DNA from: JAZDCJ01 sp036311985
GTDB taxonomy: Bacteria > Actinomycetota > Actinomycetes > Actinomycetales > Micrococcaceae
Strand: one strand, 5' to 3'
Length of the DNA stretch: 40,612 nt
Assembly (NCBI RefSeq): GCF_036311985.1
Contig: NZ_JAZDCJ010000046.1
Shown: positions 24,498 to 32,310 of the stretch, in pieces
How positions within the stretch are numbered: position 1 is the first letter of the stretch
How the letters are laid out: every line of letters begins with the position of its first letter
Made by a program: the position numbers and the translations under genes
Notes under the pieces: generated by a model
Told to the model about the DNA's origin: nothing
The model's database searches: none
The model's input: the letters and a program-made list of their open reading frames with translations, nothing else

Positions 24498-25613
24498 ATG
24501 GCTGCAACTGACTTTCCCGCGGAAATCCGCGACCTCCGGTCCACCTACGCCTCCATCGAGGCCGTCACCGACATCGAGACGATCAAGGCCGACGTCGCCC
24601 GCCTGTCCGAGCTCGCCGGCGCCCCGGACCTCTGGGACGACCCCGCCGAGGCGCAGAAGATCACGTCGAAGCTCTCCCACCGGCAGTCCGACCTCGCCCG
24701 GCTCGAGAAGCTCGCCGGGCGCATCGACGACCTCGAGGTGATGGTCGAGCTCGCGGAGGAGGAGGACGACGCCGACACGCTCGCCGAGGCCGAGAAGGAG
24801 CTCGTCGCCCTGCACAAGTCACTCGCCGAGCTGGAGGTCGTCACCCTCCTGTCCGGCGAGTACGACGAGCGCGCCGCCGTCGTCACGATCCGTGCCGGCG
24901 CCGGCGGCGTTGATGCCGCGGACTTCGCCGAGATGCTCATGCGCATGTACCTGCGGTGGGCGGAACGCAAGGGCTACCCCACGGCCGTCATGGACACCTC
25001 CTACGCAGAGGAGGCCGGGCTCAAGTCGGCGACCTTCGAGGTCAACGCCCCCTACGCGTTCGGGACGCTCTCCGTCGAGGCCGGCACCCACCGCCTCGTG
25101 AGGATCAGCCCGTTCGACAACCAGGGCCGCCGCCAGACCTCCTTCGCGGCGGTCGAGGTCATCCCGCTCATCGAGCAGACCGACTCGATCGAGATCCCGG
25201 AGGCCGAGATCAAGGTCGACGTCTTCCGGTCCTCCGGCCCCGGCGGCCAGTCCGTGAACACCACGGACTCCGCGGTGCGCCTGACCCACCTGCCCACCGG
25301 GATCGTGGTCTCGATGCAGAACGAGAAGTCCCAGCTGCAGAACCGCGCCGCCGCGCTGCGCGTCCTGCAGTCGCGCCTGCTGCTGCTGAAGAAGGAGCAG
25401 GAGGACGCGAAGAAGAAGGAGCTCGCCGGCGACGTCAAGGCCTCGTGGGGCGACCAGATGCGCTCCTACGTCCTGAACCCCTACCAGATGGTCAAGGACC
25501 TCCGCACCGAGCACGAGGTCGGCAACACGGGGGCGGTGCTCGACGGGGACATCGACGACTTCATCGACGCCGGCATCCGCTGGCGCGCCAACGCCCGCAC
25601 CCAGGCGGAGTAG
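24498..25613 (+). CDS. prfB: Peptide chain release factor 2
   Basis: Class I release factor of 371 aa that recognises UGA and UAA stop codons and hydrolyses peptidyl-tRNA on the ribosome. It shows the stop-recognition tripeptide SPF at residues 204-206 and the catalytic GGQ at 249-251, inside GPGGQSVNTTDSAVR. SPF rather than PxT separates RF2 from RF1. The gene is one uninterrupted frame, without the in-frame TGA and +1 shift found in many bacterial prfB genes. It heads the conserved actinobacterial series prfB-ftsE-ftsX-smpB, here interrupted by scoAB. Confidence 0.97.
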   Translation: MAATDFPAEIRDLRSTYASIEAVTDIETIKADVARLSELAGAPDLWDDPAEAQKITSKLSHRQSDLARLEKLAGRIDDLEVMVELAEEEDDADTLAEAEKELVALHKSLAELEVVTLLSGEYDERAAVVTIRAGAGGVDAADFAEMLMRMYLRWAERKGYPTAVMDTSYAEEAGLKSATFEVNAPYAFGTLSVEAGTHRLVRISPFDNQGRRQTSFAAVEVIPLIEQTDSIEIPEAEIKVDVFRSSGPGGQSVNTTDSAVRLTHLPTGIVVSMQNEKSQLQNRAAALRVLQSRLLLLKKEQEDAKKKELAGDVKASWGDQMRSYVLNPYQMVKDLRTEHEVGNTGAVLDGDIDDFIDAGIRWRANARTQAE

Positions 25614-25614
25614 T

Positions 25615-25632
25615 CCCGGCCGGCGCGCCGGG
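25615..25632 (+). terminator. Weak hairpin after prfB
   Basis: CCCGGC-N6-GCCGGG (25615-25620, 25627-25632) directly after the prfB stop. A short stem, so it may only slow transcription. Confidence 0.35.
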
Positions 25633-25642
25633 TGCCACCCGG

Positions 25643-25672
25643 TGTGACTCGCGCCACGGCGCCCGATACGAT
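25643..25672 (+). promoter_or_regulatory. scoAB promoter
   Basis: -35 TGTGAC (25643-25648), 18-bp spacer, -10 TACGAT (25667-25672). The -35 is identical to that of aroG. The start near 25679 leaves a leader of about 100 nt, with a hairpin CGTCGG/CCGACG (25683-25688, 25708-25713). Confidence 0.55.
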
Positions 25673-25777
25673 CGGAGCTGGACGTCGGCGTCCCCCCAGG
25701 GGATGCTCCGACGCGGACACCGCCGCGCAACGCCGCGCGGCCCCGGCGCACCGCGCCGCAGCAACGGGAGGTATCAC

Positions 25778-26557
25778 GTGGCCATCGACAAGAGCTATCC
25801 ATCCGCGGCCGAGGCGGTCGCCGACATCCCCGACGGGGCGTCGCTTTCCGTCGGCGGGTTCGGGCTGTCGGGGAATCCGATCCAGCTCATCGAGGCGCTG
25901 CTGGACCAGGGTGCCACGGACCTGTCGGTCGTCTCGAACAACTGCGGAGTCGACGGCTGGGGGCTCGGCGTCCTGCTGCAGGCCGGACGCATCCGCAAGA
26001 TGACCTCGTCCTATGTGGGGGAGAACAAGGAGTTCGCCCGCCAGTACCTCTCCGGCGAGCTCGAGCTCGAACTCACCCCCCAGGGCACGCTCGCCGAGAA
26101 GCTGCGGGCCGGCGGGGCCGGCATCGCCGCCTTCTACACGCGCTCGGGAGTGGGAACGCAGGTCGCCGACGGCGGGCTGCCGCAGAAGTACGACGCCGAG
26201 GGGAACGTCCTGCAGGCCTCCTCGCCCAAGGACGTGCGGACGTTCGCGCCGGGCGGGACGGAGGCGGAGTACGTCCTCGAGGAGGCGATCGTGACCGATT
26301 TCGCCCTCGTGCACGCACTCAAGGGGGACCGCCACGGGAACCTGGTCTTCAACAAGGCCGCCCGCCAGTTCTCTCCGCCGGCGGCGATGGCCGGCCGGGT
26401 CTGCATCGCGCAGGTCGAGGAGCTCGTCGAGGCCGGCGAGATCGATCCTGACGCCGTCCACCTGCCCGGCGTCTACGTGCACCGGATCGTCGAGGTCGGC
26501 ACCGGCATCGAAAAACGCATCGAGAAGCGCACCGTGCGCGGCGAAGGAGGTGCCTGA
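25778..26557 (+). CDS. scoA: 3-oxoacid CoA-transferase subunit A
   Basis: Alpha subunit (259 aa) of a family I CoA-transferase that moves CoA from succinyl-CoA to acetoacetate or a related 3-oxoacid, for ketone-body or short-chain acid use. The glycine-rich VGGFGLSGNP near residues 25-34 and the FYTRSGVGTQVADGG region near 122-136 match subunit A. GTG start with GGGAGG about 7 nt upstream. The stop is 2 nt from the scoB start. The exact acid pair (acetoacetate or 3-oxoadipate) cannot be told from sequence; no other 3-oxoadipate pathway gene is near, which favours SCOT. Confidence 0.88.
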   Translation: MAIDKSYPSAAEAVADIPDGASLSVGGFGLSGNPIQLIEALLDQGATDLSVVSNNCGVDGWGLGVLLQAGRIRKMTSSYVGENKEFARQYLSGELELELTPQGTLAEKLRAGGAGIAAFYTRSGVGTQVADGGLPQKYDAEGNVLQASSPKDVRTFAPGGTEAEYVLEEAIVTDFALVHALKGDRHGNLVFNKAARQFSPPAAMAGRVCIAQVEELVEAGEIDPDAVHLPGVYVHRIVEVGTGIEKRIEKRTVRGEGGA

Positions 26558-26559
26558 CC

Positions 26560-27192
26560 ATGGCGCTCACCCGGGAGCAGATGGCCGCGCGGGCGGCCCT
26601 GGAACTGAACGACGGCGACTACGTCAACCTCGGCATCGGCCTGCCGACCCTCGTGCCGAACTACGTGCCGGCGGAGCGCACCGTGGTCCTGCAGTCGGAG
26701 AACGGCATCCTCGGCGTCGGCCCGTATCCCACGGAGGACGCCGTTGACCCCGACCTGATCAACGCCGGCAAGGAGACCGTCACGGTCAACCCCGGCGCCT
26801 CCTACTTCGATTCCGCGACGAGCTTCGGCATGATCCGCGGCGGCAAGATCGACGCGGCCATCCTGGGGGCCATGCAGGTCTCCGCGGCCGGCGACCTGGC
26901 CAACTGGATGATCCCCGGGAAGATGGTCAAGGGCCCCGGCGGGGCGATGGACCTGGTCCACGGCGCCGCGCGCGTCATCGTCCTGATGGAGCACGTGGCC
27001 AAGGACGGCAGTCCGAAGATCGTCCAGGAATGCTCGCTGCCGCTCACGGGCAAAGGAGTGGTCCACCGGATCATCACCGACCTGGCGGTGATCGACGTGA
27101 CCGGGGACGGCCTCGTCCTCGTCGAGACCGCGCCGGGCGTGGGCGTCGACGACGTCGTCGCGGCGACGGGCGCGCCGCTCGCCGTCCGCTGA
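26560..27192 (+). CDS. scoB: 3-oxoacid CoA-transferase subunit B
   Basis: Beta subunit (210 aa), which carries the catalytic glutamate in the motif SENGIL near residues 46-51; this Glu forms the enzyme-CoA thioester. NLGIGLPTLVPNY near 23-35 and GGAMDLVHGA near 127-136 are also family motifs. Strong ribosome-binding site GAAGGAGG 9 nt before the ATG. It forms one operon with scoA and is closed by a hairpin. Confidence 0.9.
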   Translation: MALTREQMAARAALELNDGDYVNLGIGLPTLVPNYVPAERTVVLQSENGILGVGPYPTEDAVDPDLINAGKETVTVNPGASYFDSATSFGMIRGGKIDAAILGAMQVSAAGDLANWMIPGKMVKGPGGAMDLVHGAARVIVLMEHVAKDGSPKIVQECSLPLTGKGVVHRIITDLAVIDVTGDGLVLVETAPGVGVDDVVAATGAPLAVR

Positions 27193-27223
27193 CCGCGCCA
27201 GCCGGACTCCGGCGTCGTACCCC

Positions 27224-27258
27224 CGCCCGTTTCCCCGGACCCTCCGGGGGAACGGGCG
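27224..27258 (+). terminator. Terminator after scoB
   Basis: CGCCCGTT (27224-27231) pairs with AACGGGCG (27251-27258). An inner CCCC/GGGG pair extends the stem past one bulged T. Confidence 0.7.
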
Positions 27259-27299
27259 ACACGCGTCCCCGCCTGAGCCGCCGCCAGCCGCGCCCCCGT

Positions 27300-27305
27300 T
27301 AGAGT
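27300..27305 (+). promoter_or_regulatory. Possible -10 box (TAGAGT) for ftsEX
   Basis: TAGAGT lies in the 131 bp between the scoB terminator and ftsE and predicts a leader of about 80 nt. No good -35. The ftsE ribosome-binding site (GGCGGAA) is weak. Confidence 0.35.
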
Positions 27306-27389
27306 GCTCAGTGCCGGTGCCGTACCTTCCCCCAGCCAAAGCCCCGCGCCCACGGCCGACGACCGGCGGCCTGAGCGGGCGGAACCGCC

Positions 27390-28163
27390 ATGATCAGATT
27401 TGAGCACGTCACCAAGGTCTACGACCGCACTTCGCGCCCCGCGTTGGACGGAATCGACCTCGAAGTCAACCGGGGGGACTTCGCGTTCCTCGTCGGCCCG
27501 TCGGGCTCGGGCAAGTCGACCTTCCTGCGGCTCGTGCTGCGCGAGGACCGCGCCTCCTCGGGCTCCGTCCACGTGGCCGGGCAGAACGTGGCCCGCATCC
27601 CCTCGTGGCGCGTCCCGCGCCTGCGGCGCGGCATCGGCGTTGTCTTCCAGGACTTCCGCCTGCTGCCCAACAAGGACGTGTTCGGCAACGTGGCGTTCGC
27701 GATGCAGGTGATCGGCAAGAGCCGCGGAATGATCCGCGAGACGGTGCCCGACATGCTCAAGATGGTGGGGCTCGAGGGCAAGGAGAAGCGCATGCCCAAC
27801 GAGCTCTCCGGCGGCGAGCAGCAGCGCGTCGCGATCGCCCGGGCCATCGTCAACCGGCCGGGCATCCTGCTGGCCGACGAGCCGACGGGCAACCTGGACC
27901 CGGCGACGAGCGTCGGCATCATGAACGTCCTGGACCGGATCAACCAGAACGGGACCACGGTGGTCATGGCCACGCACGACGACGACATCGTGAACTCAAT
28001 GCGCCGCCGCGTCATCGAGCTCGAGGCGGGCAAGGTGGTCCGCGACGAGGCGGGCGGCGAGTACACGGCGATGATCCCGGTCATCCGCAAGGACGGCTCC
28101 CGCGAGCTGCGGCCCGCGGACCAGGCGATCGCACCCTTCGACACCGAGGAGGACGAGGCGTGA
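27390..28163 (+). CDS. ftsE: Cell-division ABC-type ATPase FtsE
   Basis: ATPase of the FtsEX complex, which switches on peptidoglycan hydrolases at the septum. Walker A GPSGSGKST near residues 36-44, Q-loop VFQDFRLLPN near 88-97, signature LSGGEQQR near 140-147, Walker B ILLADEPTGN near 162-171, and H-loop ATHD near 195. The fold ends near residue 222. The C-terminal ~35 residues are an extension not needed for ATP binding and typical of actinobacterial FtsE in being poorly conserved. The stop overlaps the ftsX start (GTGA). Confidence 0.95.
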   Translation: MIRFEHVTKVYDRTSRPALDGIDLEVNRGDFAFLVGPSGSGKSTFLRLVLREDRASSGSVHVAGQNVARIPSWRVPRLRRGIGVVFQDFRLLPNKDVFGNVAFAMQVIGKSRGMIRETVPDMLKMVGLEGKEKRMPNELSGGEQQRVAIARAIVNRPGILLADEPTGNLDPATSVGIMNVLDRINQNGTTVVMATHDDDIVNSMRRRVIELEAGKVVRDEAGGEYTAMIPVIRKDGSRELRPADQAIAPFDTEEDEA

Positions 28164-29074
28164 GGCTCGCGTTCATCCTCGGCGAGATCGGCTCCGGCCT
28201 GCGCCGCAACCTCTCCATGGTCGTCTCCGTAGTGCTGGTGACCTTCATCTCGCTGTCCTTCGTCGGCGGGGCCGCCCTGCTGCAGCTGCAGATCAACCAG
28301 ATGAAGGGCTTCTGGTACGACCGCGTGCAGGTCGCCGTGTTCCTGTGCGGCGACGACTTCGGCTCCCAGACCTGCGCCGACGGGGCCGTGACGGACGCCC
28401 AGCGCGACGATATCGAGTCGCTCATGAACTCGGCCGCCGTCACGCCCTATATCGACAGCTACGAGCACGAGACCAAGGAACAGGCCCTGGGCCACTTCCG
28501 GGAGCAGTTCGAGAACTCGCCGATCGTCGACACCGTCACCGCGGAACAGCTTCCGGAGTCCTTCCGCGTGCGGCTCGTGGACCCGGAGAAGTACGAGGTC
28601 ATCAACGAGCTGTTCTCCTCGATGCCCGGCGTCGACGTCGTCGTGGACCAGCGGGAGCTGCTCGAGAAGATCTTCTCCATCATGAACATCGCCTCGCTCG
28701 TGGCCGTGGGCATCGCCGGCATCATGATCGTCTGCGCGGTCCTCCTGATCGCCACGACCATCCGACTCTCCGCCTTCAGCCGGCGGCGGGAAACCGGGAT
28801 CATGCGGCTCGTCGGGGCGTCGAAGGCGGTGATCCAGCTGCCGTTCGTCCTCGAAGGCGTCATCGCGGCCCTCATCGGCGCCCTGATGGCCTCCGCGTCG
28901 CTGTGGGCCGTCGCCCACTTCCTCATCGACGGCCGCCTGGCGCGCGACTATCCGGACACGGCGTTCATCTCCACGGGGGAGGTCCTCCTCGTGTCGCCGG
29001 CCCTGCTTCTGCTGGGCGCGGTCCTGGCTGGTGTATCGTCGATGCTAACCTTGAGGCGCTACCTGAAGGTTTAG
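28160..29074 (+). CDS. ftsX: Cell-division membrane protein FtsX
   Basis: 304-aa membrane partner of FtsE. One N-terminal helix (about 20-45) is followed by an extracellular domain with a Cys pair in FLCGDDFGSQTC (~61-72) and the hydrolase-contact region. Three C-terminal helices follow (~178-205, ~230-255, ~275-298), with a cytoplasmic loop FSRRRETGIMRLVGAS that is conserved in FtsX. GTG start overlapping ftsE. The M23 hydrolase downstream is the likely target of regulation. Confidence 0.95.
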   Translation: MRLAFILGEIGSGLRRNLSMVVSVVLVTFISLSFVGGAALLQLQINQMKGFWYDRVQVAVFLCGDDFGSQTCADGAVTDAQRDDIESLMNSAAVTPYIDSYEHETKEQALGHFREQFENSPIVDTVTAEQLPESFRVRLVDPEKYEVINELFSSMPGVDVVVDQRELLEKIFSIMNIASLVAVGIAGIMIVCAVLLIATTIRLSAFSRRRETGIMRLVGASKAVIQLPFVLEGVIAALIGALMASASLWAVAHFLIDGRLARDYPDTAFISTGEVLLVSPALLLLGAVLAGVSSMLTLRRYLKV

Positions 29075-29144
29075 CCAGTCCACCCACGATCCCGATCCGT
29101 GCTTCCGCGCGGTCCGGGCCCGGAACGAGCGAGAGGATCCACGC

Positions 29145-30605
29145 GTGGCAGAGTCACCGCGGTGCCCGGTACCCCAGAGGGCCCTCAGCGGTGCGCTCGC
29201 GACCCTGCTGGTCCTGGCCCTGGGATCCTCGGGGGCGCATGCCGACGAGCTCGACAACCGCAAGGACAAGATCGAGCAGAACATCGACTCCCTGGAGTCC
29301 GATCTCGAGTTCCTGGACGCCGACATCCAGAAGACCGCGGCCGAGCTCAAGTCCTATCAGGCCCAGCTCCCGGCGGCGCAGCAGGCCCTCGCCGAGGCGC
29401 AGGGGCGGGTGCAGACGGCGAGCGACGAGGTCGCCGCCCTGGGGCAGCGCGTCGCCGCGGCGCAGCAGACGCGTGACCAGATCAACCGGCAGATCGCGGA
29501 CGACGCCGACAAGCTCGAGGAGACCCGGAAGATCATCGGGCAGATCGCCACGCAGGCCTACAAGCGCGGCGGCATGTCGAGCAACCTCAGCCTCTTCCTC
29601 GAGGCCTCCGCGGACGGGAACCTCGCGAGCGGCATGGACCTCGCGGACCAGGCCCTGCGGAGCCAGAACGCGGCCCTGGACCGCCTCAGCCAGCAGCATG
29701 CCACCGACCGCAACGCCCAGGTCCGCCTCGTGGCGGTCGAGGAGGAGATCCGCGGCCTCAAGATCAAGGCGGACGCCGCGCTCGTCAAGGAGCAGGCGGC
29801 CCGCGACGAGGCGGCGGAGTCCAAGCGCCACGTCGACTCCCTGATCAGCAAGGCGGAGTCGATCAGCCGCGAGCTGCAGGCCAAGCGCCCCCAGATCCAG
29901 GAGCAGATCCAGGCCCACGAGGCGGAGCACGCGCAAGTGCTCGCCGAGATCAAGGAACGGCAGGAACGCCTCAAGCGCGAGGCCGAGGAACGCCGTCGCC
30001 GCGAGGCCGAGGCCCGGAAGAAGGCCGAGGCCGAGGCGAAGGCCCGCCAGGAGGCGGCGGACCGTGCGCGCCGCGAGCGCGCCGCCGACGCCGCGAAGAA
30101 GCAGCGCGAGGCGGATGCGGCGGCCGCCCGCGCGAAGGACGCACGGGACAAGGAAGCGGCCTCCTCCGGGTCGTCCAGCTCGTGGGGCCTGCGCAGCCCC
30201 GCCGCGTCGGGCGGATACATCACCTCGGGCTTCGGCTGGCGGCCGACCCCGGCCGGGACCATCGACTACGGCGGCCGCGGCGGCTACGTGCACGCCGGCG
30301 TCGACTGGGGCTTCGGTGGTTCGTGCGGTGCGCCGATCTACGCGGCCGCGGCGGGAGAGGTCTGGTTCGCCTCGCGGTCCGGCAGCTCGGGCAACAAGGT
30401 CACCGTCAGCCACGGCGTCGTCAACGGCCACGCGCTCGCGACGAACTACCACCACATGTCCTACTACACGGTCGCGCCGGGCCAGAACGTGAGCCGGGGC
30501 CAGGTCATCGGCTACGTGGGCAGCACGGGCAACTCCACGGGATGCCACCTCCACTTCGAGACGATCCTCGACGGCCAGGCCGTGAACCCGCTGGGCCTGC
30601 TGTAG
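29145..30605 (+). CDS. Secreted coiled-coil M23 peptidoglycan hydrolase (FtsEX-linked)
   Basis: 486 aa. A signal peptide (residues 1 to about 36, with ALSGALATLLVLALG, cut near AHA-DE) leads to a long coiled coil (~40-260), an Arg/Glu/Ala-rich helix (~275-340), and a LytM/M23 metallopeptidase domain (~353-486). Zinc ligands are visible in VHAGVDWG and HLHFE. Plan and position right after ftsEX match EnvC/PcsB-like proteins, whose coiled coil binds FtsX and controls wall cleavage at division; actinobacteria often use NlpC/P60 enzymes there instead. The domain looks catalytically intact, so it may cut peptidoglycan itself rather than only activate an amidase. Start GTG 29145. Confidence 0.9.
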   Translation: MAESPRCPVPQRALSGALATLLVLALGSSGAHADELDNRKDKIEQNIDSLESDLEFLDADIQKTAAELKSYQAQLPAAQQALAEAQGRVQTASDEVAALGQRVAAAQQTRDQINRQIADDADKLEETRKIIGQIATQAYKRGGMSSNLSLFLEASADGNLASGMDLADQALRSQNAALDRLSQQHATDRNAQVRLVAVEEEIRGLKIKADAALVKEQAARDEAAESKRHVDSLISKAESISRELQAKRPQIQEQIQAHEAEHAQVLAEIKERQERLKREAEERRRREAEARKKAEAEAKARQEAADRARRERAADAAKKQREADAAAARAKDARDKEAASSGSSSSWGLRSPAASGGYITSGFGWRPTPAGTIDYGGRGGYVHAGVDWGFGGSCGAPIYAAAAGEVWFASRSGSSGNKVTVSHGVVNGHALATNYHHMSYYTVAPGQNVSRGQVIGYVGSTGNSTGCHLHFETILDGQAVNPLGLL

Positions 30606-30607
30606 CG

Positions 30608-30613
30608 TAGGAT
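30608..30613 (+). promoter_or_regulatory. Possible -10 box (TAGGAT) for smpB
   Basis: TAGGAT lies just after the hydrolase stop and 47 nt before the smpB ATG. It could provide smpB with its own promoter; the -35 would fall in coding sequence and is not evident. Confidence 0.3.
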
Positions 30614-30660
30614 GGTCTCCTGCCATTGGCGTGAACCAATCACCAGCGAAGGAGGTCGCC

Positions 30661-31137
30661 ATGCCCCGTGAGAAGGAACAGAAGGTCGTCGCGACCAACC
30701 GCAAGGCGCGGCACGACTACCACGTGCTCGAGACCTACGAGGCCGGTCTGATGCTGACGGGCACGGAGGTCAAGTCGCTGCGCGAAGGCAAGGCCTCGCT
30801 GGTGGACGGGTTCGGCCAGTTCTACCGCGACGAGCTGTACATCGAAGCCGTCTACATCCCGGAGTACCTCAACGGGTCCTGGACCAACCACGCGGCACGG
30901 CGCCGGCGCAAGCTCCTGCTCCACCGCGAGGAGCTGACCAAGATCGCGCGGAAGATCCAGGAATCCGGCTTCACGATCGTACCCCTGCAGTTGTACTTCA
31001 AGGACGGCCGGGCCAAGCTCGAGATCGGCATTGCGAAGGGCAAGAAGGAGTACGACAAGCGGCAGACGCTGCGCGAGAAGCAGGACAACCGCGAGGCCCT
31101 GCGCGCCATGCGCGAACGCAACCGCCGCAGCGCCTGA
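30661..31137 (+). CDS. smpB: tmRNA-binding protein SmpB
   Basis: 158-aa RNA-binding protein that carries tmRNA to stalled ribosomes (trans-translation). KARHDYHVLETYEAGL near residues 15-30, TGTEVKSLREGK near 33-44, and the basic tail KKEYDKRQTLREKQDNREAL that enters the mRNA channel are classic. The ATG 30661 is chosen because GAAGGAGG (30649-30656) sits 4 nt upstream; an in-frame start at 30631 has none. ssrA lies about 120 bp downstream. Confidence 0.96.
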   Translation: MPREKEQKVVATNRKARHDYHVLETYEAGLMLTGTEVKSLREGKASLVDGFGQFYRDELYIEAVYIPEYLNGSWTNHAARRRRKLLLHREELTKIARKIQESGFTIVPLQLYFKDGRAKLEIGIAKGKKEYDKRQTLREKQDNREALRAMRERNRRSA

Positions 31138-31167
31138 ACGGCGCCGTCCGGCGTCCTGGCCGGAGGT

Positions 31168-31198
31168 GGAATACATCCGGGCGTTCCTGGGTTATAGT
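31168..31198 (+). promoter_or_regulatory. ssrA promoter: SigH/SigR-type site overlapping a SigA-like -10
   Basis: GGAAT (31168-31172), exactly 18 bp, then GTT (31191-31193): the consensus of SigR/SigH promoters in actinobacteria. TATAGT (31193-31198), a good housekeeping -10, overlaps the GTT. Both predict starts near 31200, about 60 nt before mature tmRNA. Confidence 0.6.
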
Positions 31199-31203
31199 GG
31201 ATG

Positions 31204-31223
31204 TCCCGCGGTTCGCCGCGGGA
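31204..31223 (+). other. UUCG-loop hairpin in the pre-tmRNA leader
   Basis: TCCCGCGG-TTCG-CCGCGGGA is a perfect 8-bp stem with a very stable UUCG tetraloop. A second hairpin GCGGG-CCAG-CCCGC follows at 31229-31242. They lie between the predicted start and the mature 5' end and would be removed by RNase P. They could also act as the smpB terminator. Confidence 0.5.
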
Positions 31224-31260
31224 ACGGTGCGGGCCAGCCCGCGATTTGAGAAGTACATAC

Positions 31261-31644
31261 GGGGATGATCGGTTTCGACGATGTGAGTCGCGACAGGAGA
31301 AGCGGGCCGAGGATGCAGAGTTATCTCGGAAACGCCCTCTGCAAACCAATAAGTGCCGAATCTAAGCGCACTGACTTCGCTCTCGCTGCCTAAGCAGCCG
31401 GACGGTCCGTCAGCCAGGGATAGCCATCGGCCCTGATCCTGACGTCATTTAGATGGCCACTGCTGGATACCCTCGTCACCGGGGTGTCCGGGACTTTTAG
31501 GTGACTGTGCCCAGGGGAGCCCGTGAGGGTCCAGCCGCTTGTTTGCCTGCAGGCTGCTGGGGCAGAGAAACCCCGAGGCAGACTGCGCCCGGAGAAGACC
31601 TGGCAACACCACATCGGACGGGGGTTCAATTCCCCCCATCTCCA
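31261..31644 (+). ncRNA. ssrA: Transfer-messenger RNA (tmRNA)
   Basis: Rescues stalled ribosomes and tags the peptide for proteolysis. The 5' GGGGATG (31261-31267) pairs with CATCTCC (31637-31643) to form the acceptor stem, with one G-T pair; A31644 is the discriminator base. CCA is not encoded and must be added. A T-arm GGGGTTCAATTCCCC lies near the 3' end (31621-31635). The tag reading frame GCC GAA TCT... runs 31355-31390 and ends with TAA, giving AESKRTDFALAA, whose ALAA end is recognised by ClpXP-type proteases. The single-piece structure is standard for actinobacteria. smpB is just upstream. Confidence 0.95.
31355..31393 (+). other. tmRNA tag-peptide reading frame
   Basis: Twelve codons plus TAA encode AESKRTDFALAA. 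The resume codon is GCC (31355-31357). Confidence 0.9.
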
Positions 31645-31658
31645 CTTTTCAGCCGCGA

Positions 31659-31694
31659 TGCCGCGGAACCCGGATCGGCACTGGTTCCGCGGCA
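31659..31694 (+). terminator. Terminator after ssrA
   Basis: Perfect 12-bp stem TGCCGCGGAACC (31659-31670) with GGTTCCGCGGCA (31683-31694) and a 12-nt loop, 14 bp after mature tmRNA. Confidence 0.8.
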
Positions 31695-31739
31695 CCGCGT
31701 CGTTAAGGACCTCCTGCACGCCCGGGCGGCGGTGGTGCA

Positions 31740-31745
31740 TACAAT
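31740..31745 (+). promoter_or_regulatory. Possible -10 box (TACAAT) for the YrdB-like gene
   Basis: TACAAT, close to the SigA optimum, 63 nt before the ATG at 31809. No clear -35. Confidence 0.4.
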
Positions 31746-31808
31746 GGTTGACGGTGGCCGGTCCGCATCGGCCGCGGTGGACGAATCCGACGACGGAGAG
31801 GTTGACGC

Positions 31809-32252
31809 ATGCAGGAGCAGCCTGGGGCGGACTCCCGGCGGGCGCCCGCGGTCGACGCCGCTGGGGCCCTGGCCTTCATCCTTGAGGTCGCCCTGCTGGG
31901 CGCGGCCGGATTGTGGGCCATCGAGGTCCTGCCGTTGCCGCCGGTCGTGGCCGTCCTGATCGCCCTGGCGCCGCTCATCGTCTTCTGGGGCCTCTACATG
32001 GCGCCCCAGGCCAAGCGCCGCATCGGCTGGCCCGTCCATCCGATGGTCGCCCACGGACTGTTCCTGCTGGGATCGGGGCTGTTGTTCGGCATCGGGCGCG
32101 TCTGGCCCGGCGCCGTCATGCTCCTGCTGACGGGAGTCAGCGCCTTCCTGACGTGGCGCCAGCGCGGCCGGCGGGCCGAGGAGGCGCGTGCCCTGCGCGA
32201 GGCAGGGGAGTCCAGGCAACGCCGTCCCGGCGGCCGGCGCGCGGCGCGCTGA
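31809..32252 (+). CDS. YrdB-family (DUF2568-like) membrane protein
   Basis: 147 aa with four hydrophobic helices (about 17-40, 43-63, 76-96, 99-116) and a very basic C-terminal tail (Arg-rich, ~117-147). The start of helix 1 (ALAFILEVALLGAAGLW) and the spacing resemble the YrdB/DUF2568 family, whose function is unknown. ATG 31809 has GAGAGG upstream. It is convergent with mntR, 58 bp apart. The family call is from memory of the helix pattern. Confidence 0.65.
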   Translation: MQEQPGADSRRAPAVDAAGALAFILEVALLGAAGLWAIEVLPLPPVVAVLIALAPLIVFWGLYMAPQAKRRIGWPVHPMVAHGLFLLGSGLLFGIGRVWPGAVMLLLTGVSAFLTWRQRGRRAEEARALREAGESRQRRPGGRRAAR

Positions 32253-32310
32253 GGCGCTACTGGACGACTGGCCGCACGGAGCACGACGCCGGTGCCGCGC
32301 CCCTGGCGGG

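Noticed and set aside
24498..24600. Programmed frameshift in prfB
   Set aside because: The frame is continuous from ATG with no in-frame TGA near codon 25.
31390..31740. Minus-strand protein frame across ssrA
   Set aside because: It lies entirely over the tmRNA and its terminator.
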